This document shows, piece after piece, positions 31,445-33,653 of a stretch of DNA of 33,653 nt (positions within the stretch are counted from its first letter, which is position 1; the number at the start of each line of letters is the position of its first letter). The notes beneath the pieces are model-generated. The model made no database searches, was not told the DNA's origin, and saw only the letters and a program-made list of their open reading frames with translations. The DNA comes from Candidatus Eiseniibacteriota bacterium (GTDB lineage: Bacteria > Eisenbacteria > RBG-16-71-46): positions 1 to 33,653 of the forward strand of contig JANYBS010000137.1 in assembly GCA_025360715.1 (NCBI GenBank), written 5' to 3'. The translations under genes were made by a program, and so were the position numbers.

Positions 31445-32359
31445 ATGAACGCCCAGTCTCTGGTGATCATCAATGCACCGCGCGTGCGTCCGCATGAAGG
31501 CCTCGACTGGCCCGCACGGCTCGAACTCCTGCGCCAGGATATCGCGCGCCACCCGAGCGTGGTCGTCGCGTACTCGGGCGGCGTGGATTCGAGCGTGGTG
31601 CTGCGCGTGGCGCACGAAGTGCTCGGTGAGCGCGCGCACGCGGTGATCGGCCGCAGCGATTCGTACGCCGCGCACGAGTTGGAGCTCGCGCTCGCGCAAG
31701 CGCACAGCTTCGGCGCGCAGGTCGAGATCGTGACCACCGGCGAACTCGCCGACCCCGTGTTCGCGAGCAATCCCAGCAACCGCTGCTACCACTGTAAGTC
31801 GGAGTTATATCGTCAGCTGGATGCTGTGGCCGCGCGCGTGGGCGCCGCCGCGGTGCTCGACGGCACGATCCTCGAGGACCTTGGCGACCATCGTCCGGGC
31901 CGCTTGGCAGCTGCCGAGCACGAGGTGCGATCGCCACTGGCGGATCTGGGATTCACCAAGGCCGACGTGCGCGCGGTCGCGGGATCGTTCGGCCTGGCGA
32001 GCCACGACAAGCCCGCATCTCCTTGTCTGGCATCGCGTATACCCTATGGGATAACCATCACCGAGGCTGTCTTGGGGCAAGTCGAGCGCTCCGAGATGGC
32101 CCTGCGGGCGCTGGGATTCCGCGAGTTCCGCGTGCGCCACCACGGCGATGTGGCGCGGATCGAGTTGGCGATTCCCGAACTGCCACGCATGTTACAGACA
32201 GGTATCCGAGAACTTGTCGTGACTTCTGTCATTGCAACAGGTTATCGTTACGTCTGCGTGGACCTTGAAGGGTTTCGTTCGGGCAGCCTCAATCGCGTGC
32301 TCGATCTTTCTTCTGGCGCTCAAGACAATTCTGGAACCGTTCCTAGCGACGCACGGTAA
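31445..32359 (+). CDS. larE: LarE-like ATP-dependent sulfur transferase
   Basis: 304 residues. LarE uses ATP to activate and donate sulfur to a nicotinic-acid-derived cofactor (the nickel-pincer nucleotide of lactate racemase). The PP-loop is VVVAYSGGVDSSVVLRVA. NPSNRCYHCKSELYRQL holds a CxxC pair, and KPASPCLASRIPYG a third Cys. Single-Cys LarE proteins sacrifice their own sulfur, while three-Cys members are reported to hold an iron-sulfur cluster; this one is of the latter type. DGTILEDLGDHRPGRLAA and RSPLADLGFTKADVR also match. The N-terminal ~30 residues and C-terminal ~30 residues exceed the family core. No larA, larB or larC lies in the window. Confidence 0.88.
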   Translation: MNAQSLVIINAPRVRPHEGLDWPARLELLRQDIARHPSVVVAYSGGVDSSVVLRVAHEVLGERAHAVIGRSDSYAAHELELALAQAHSFGAQVEIVTTGELADPVFASNPSNRCYHCKSELYRQLDAVAARVGAAAVLDGTILEDLGDHRPGRLAAAEHEVRSPLADLGFTKADVRAVAGSFGLASHDKPASPCLASRIPYGITITEAVLGQVERSEMALRALGFREFRVRHHGDVARIELAIPELPRMLQTGIRELVVTSVIATGYRYVCVDLEGFRSGSLNRVLDLSSGAQDNSGTVPSDAR

Positions 32360-32397
32360 TACAACGTGCGCCCCATAGGAGGCGGCGGCACACCCCG

Positions 32398-32415
32398 CGA
32401 TCTTCGCTGAGATCG
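32398..32415 (+). repeat. small hairpin after larE
   Basis: CGATCT / AGATCG (6 bp, 6-nt loop) lies about 40 bp past the larE stop, without a T tract. The rest of 32360-32545 shows no clear promoter. Confidence 0.35.
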
Positions 32416-32545
32416 TCCAGTGCCCCGGGCCTTCACCGGCTTCGGTGTCATTGCTGACGATCTCGATGTCCCCTCGCGGGACCATCGAAGTCTTCGGCTT
32501 TTCGGTCTTTCGCCTCTCAGGGTCGTGATCAGGAGAAACTCCAAG

Positions 32546-32803
32546 ATGAGCACCAAGCCCTCCGTCACTCGTCCGAAGTCGCTCCGGGTCAAGATGCAGG
32601 GACCCGAAGTGGATCTGGGCTTCCAGTGGAGCCCGGCGAACACGATCCTGCTCGTCGCGGGGATCGCAGTTCTGACGGTGGGGTACCTGAATCTGCAGCA
32701 CGGATCCATCACGATGGCGCCTGTGTTGTTGGTCTTCGGGTACTGCGGACTCATCCCGGCGTCGCTCCTGGTTCGGGTGGGTGGAGCGGATCGGGGCGAA
32801 TAG
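32546..32803 (+). CDS. small two-helix membrane protein (possibly DUF3098-like)
   Basis: 85 residues from ATG 32546, with AGGAG 10 nt upstream; a GTG at 32420 would add 42 low-complexity residues and is not favoured. A basic N-terminus (STKPSVTRPKSLRVKMQ) precedes two membrane helices, NTILLVAGIAVLTVGYLNL and TMAPVLLVFGYCGLIPASLLV. The second, with its 'aPvLLv.gYc.liP' pattern, resembles small DUF3098-type proteins of Bacteroidetes, recalled with limited certainty. The TAG stop (32801-32803) lies inside tRNA-Val: the last 10 nt of the gene are the first 10 of the tRNA. Confidence 0.7.
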   Translation: MSTKPSVTRPKSLRVKMQGPEVDLGFQWSPANTILLVAGIAVLTVGYLNLQHGSITMAPVLLVFGYCGLIPASLLVRVGGADRGE

Positions 32804-32869
32804 CTCAGTTGGTAGAGCGCCTGCTTTACAAGCAGGATGTCACAGGTTCGAGCCCTGTTTCGCCCACCA
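32794..32869 (+). tRNA. tRNA-Val (anticodon TAC)
   Basis: A 76-nt cloverleaf with encoded CCA. The acceptor GGGCGAA pairs with TTCGCCC. The anticodon stem CCTGC/GCAGG holds loop TTTACAA, giving TAC. D-arm GCTCAGTTGGTAGAGC and T-loop TTCGAGC are standard. The first 10 nt are also the end of the preceding coding sequence. Confidence 0.96.
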
Positions 32870-33213
32870 GAGTATGCAGCAAACACTAGGCAGAGCATCA
32901 GTTACGCCCGATTCAATGTCCGCGAGACAGGTCTGCGGGACGGATCGGGGCAGCAGGTTGGCGAGCCGCATGGCGGGGGGGATGGTAACCAAAAACTTTC
33001 TTGACACCGTGCGGACGGGCCGCCTAGACTTTACTCACGTCTTGGAAGGCCTTGTTAAAGCGACAGATAACCTCGCCAAGGCACTCGAACTCATCGTTCT
33101 GACGCAAGATAGAGAGTTCGAAAGGAGGTGGCTCGCAGCCAGACCTGATTGCGCGCAACTGAGCCTTGCCTAGAACTCAGCAACAGGTTTTCCACACTTA
33201 GGGAGGTGTTTCA
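32870..33213 (+). other. 344-bp non-coding stretch with the leader of the next gene
   Basis: Lower in GC than the rest of the window. It holds the promoter at 33001-33030 and then a leader of about 177 nt. Within the leader, GAAAGGAGGTG (33119-33129) is an 11-nt match to the complement of the 16S rRNA 3' end but is followed by no usable start codon. TGGCT/AGCCA (33128-33132 with 33136-33140) forms a small hairpin just after it. The true ribosome site GGGAGG (33201-33206) lies partly in a possible hairpin ACACTT/AGGTGT (33194-33199 with 33204-33209). No known riboswitch is recognised. Confidence 0.5.
33001..33030 (+). promoter_or_regulatory. strong sigma70-like promoter for the secreted Ig-like protein
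   Basis: A perfect -35 TTGACA (33001-33006), an 18-bp spacer and TAGACT (33025-33030), preceded by an A/T-rich stretch (AACCAAAAACTTTC) that could act as an UP element. The start is predicted near 33037. Confidence 0.7.
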
Positions 33214-33653
33214 ATGACTGGTTTGGTTCGCAAAGCAACGCTCCTCGTGGCGGGCGGTCTCTTGATCGCTGGTGTCGCTGGCGCTGGTGTTCCCAGCCCG
33301 GCCAACTCGACGGCTCCTGGTGCCATCAACGTTGTCGGCTCGACGCTCGGTCTGGCTGATTCCGTCGCTGGTAAGTTCTCGGTCGTTGTCCGCGATCTCG
33401 CGAACAACCCGCTGAACGGTTCGTCTGTCGTCGCCGACTTCTCGGCGAACGCGGACGTCAAGGTCTGCAACCCGCAGCTCTATCCCACCTACACGCTGAA
33501 CTGCGCTGGCCGCACCGTCCGTGCTTTCACGGATGCGTCGGGCACGGTGTCGTTCACGATCGTCGGCGGTGGTACGGGTACGGCGTCGGTCCTCGTCAAC
33601 AACGGTGGCAAGATCTATGCGGACGGCGTGCTGCTCAAGAACATCACGGTCGG
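33214..33653 (+). CDS. secreted Ig-like (Big_1-type) domain protein, 5' part
   Basis: 146 residues are visible before the window ends. The start has GGGAGG 7 nt upstream. A signal peptide (LVRKATLLVAGGLLIAGVAGAG) leads to VPSPANSTAPGAINVVG. A bacterial Ig-like domain follows, with GKFSVVVRDLANNPLNGSSVV, DFSANADVKVC, FTDASGTVSFTIVGGG and a closing strand near ILLKNITVG-like residues; two cysteines could form a disulfide. The pattern (VRDLANNP, paired Cys, T(D/N)ASG) recalls repeated secreted proteins of Eisenbacteria-like genomes, from memory. Codon use favours GCT and GGT, unlike the GCG/GGC-rich neighbours. With the consensus -35 box, this suggests high expression. C-terminus and sorting signal lie outside the window. 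Confidence 0.8.
   Translation, partial: MTGLVRKATLLVAGGLLIAGVAGAGVPSPANSTAPGAINVVGSTLGLADSVAGKFSVVVRDLANNPLNGSSVVADFSANADVKVCNPQLYPTYTLNCAGRTVRAFTDASGTVSFTIVGGGTGTASVLVNNGGKIYADGVLLKNITV

Noticed and set aside
29626-31779. 717-residue open frame on the minus strand
   Set aside because: It spans ruvX, mltG and the start of larE, all with clear motifs on the + strand; its own composition is low-complexity Arg/Ala.
32982-33173. possible 63-residue protein (MVTKNFLDTVRTGRLDF...)
   Set aside because: Its composition is protein-like, but the strong promoter at 33001-33030 lies inside it and there is no proper ribosome site, so it is better read as leader DNA.
33037-33213. riboswitch (for example cyclic di-GMP type) in the secreted-protein leader
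   Set aside because: GACGCAAG resembles part of that aptamer, but the other conserved segments are missing.

Overview
High-GC bacterial chromosome, densely packed with genes. Several traits point to the FCB superphylum, most plausibly a Candidatus Eisenbacteria-like lineage (inference). They are secreted proteins with FG-GAP repeats, lamin-tail domains and C-terminal FlgD-Ig/type IX-sorting-like modules; a DksA-family protein with the Cys-poor finger seen in Bacteroidetes; and a secreted Ig-like protein of a kind I associate with this group.

Layout. 1-2672: the 3' end of a DUF4388 gene converges on a large secreted FG-GAP protein across a 17-bp perfect terminator hairpin. 2833-9054: four + strand genes, namely a membrane VWA protein, a lamin-tail/FlgD-like secreted protein and two secreted beta-rich proteins, the last three joined by 4-nt overlaps. 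9119-11148: a PLP aminotransferase and a second lamin-tail protein. 11420-16328: tRNA-Leu, smpB, then amidase-gerM-murI-rph-rdgB, almost all with 4-nt start/stop overlaps; this order recalls the Bacillus racE-gerM-rph block. 16395-20160: a hybrid PAS histidine kinase converges on pyruvate kinase.

20213-21940 is an RNA-rich hub. On the minus strand it has tRNA-Pro, tRNA-Arg and tRNA-His. On the plus strand it has ssb and a complete tmRNA gene (ssrA, tag ANEQLALAA). Two long hairpins end exactly one nucleotide before the mature 5' ends of tRNA-Arg and tmRNA. They match no RNA family I know and are the most unusual structural signal in the window.

21956-24316 looks accessory: a TMEM175-like channel, a CPBP protease, and a ribbon-helix-helix/Doc-like toxin-antitoxin pair whose toxin has lost key Fic-motif residues. 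24366-31341 is a housekeeping run: yggS, yggT, DUF167, purine nucleoside phosphorylase, an H1-like/DksA fusion, lspA, rluD, an RsbW-like kinase, ruvX and mltG. Its order resembles the Bacillus ylmE-ylmG...ylyA-lspA-ylyB neighbourhood. 31445-33653: larE, a small membrane protein whose stop codon lies inside tRNA-Val, and the start of a strongly promoted secreted Ig-like protein that runs off the window.

All assignments come from reading the sequence and from recalled family motifs; no database search was run.
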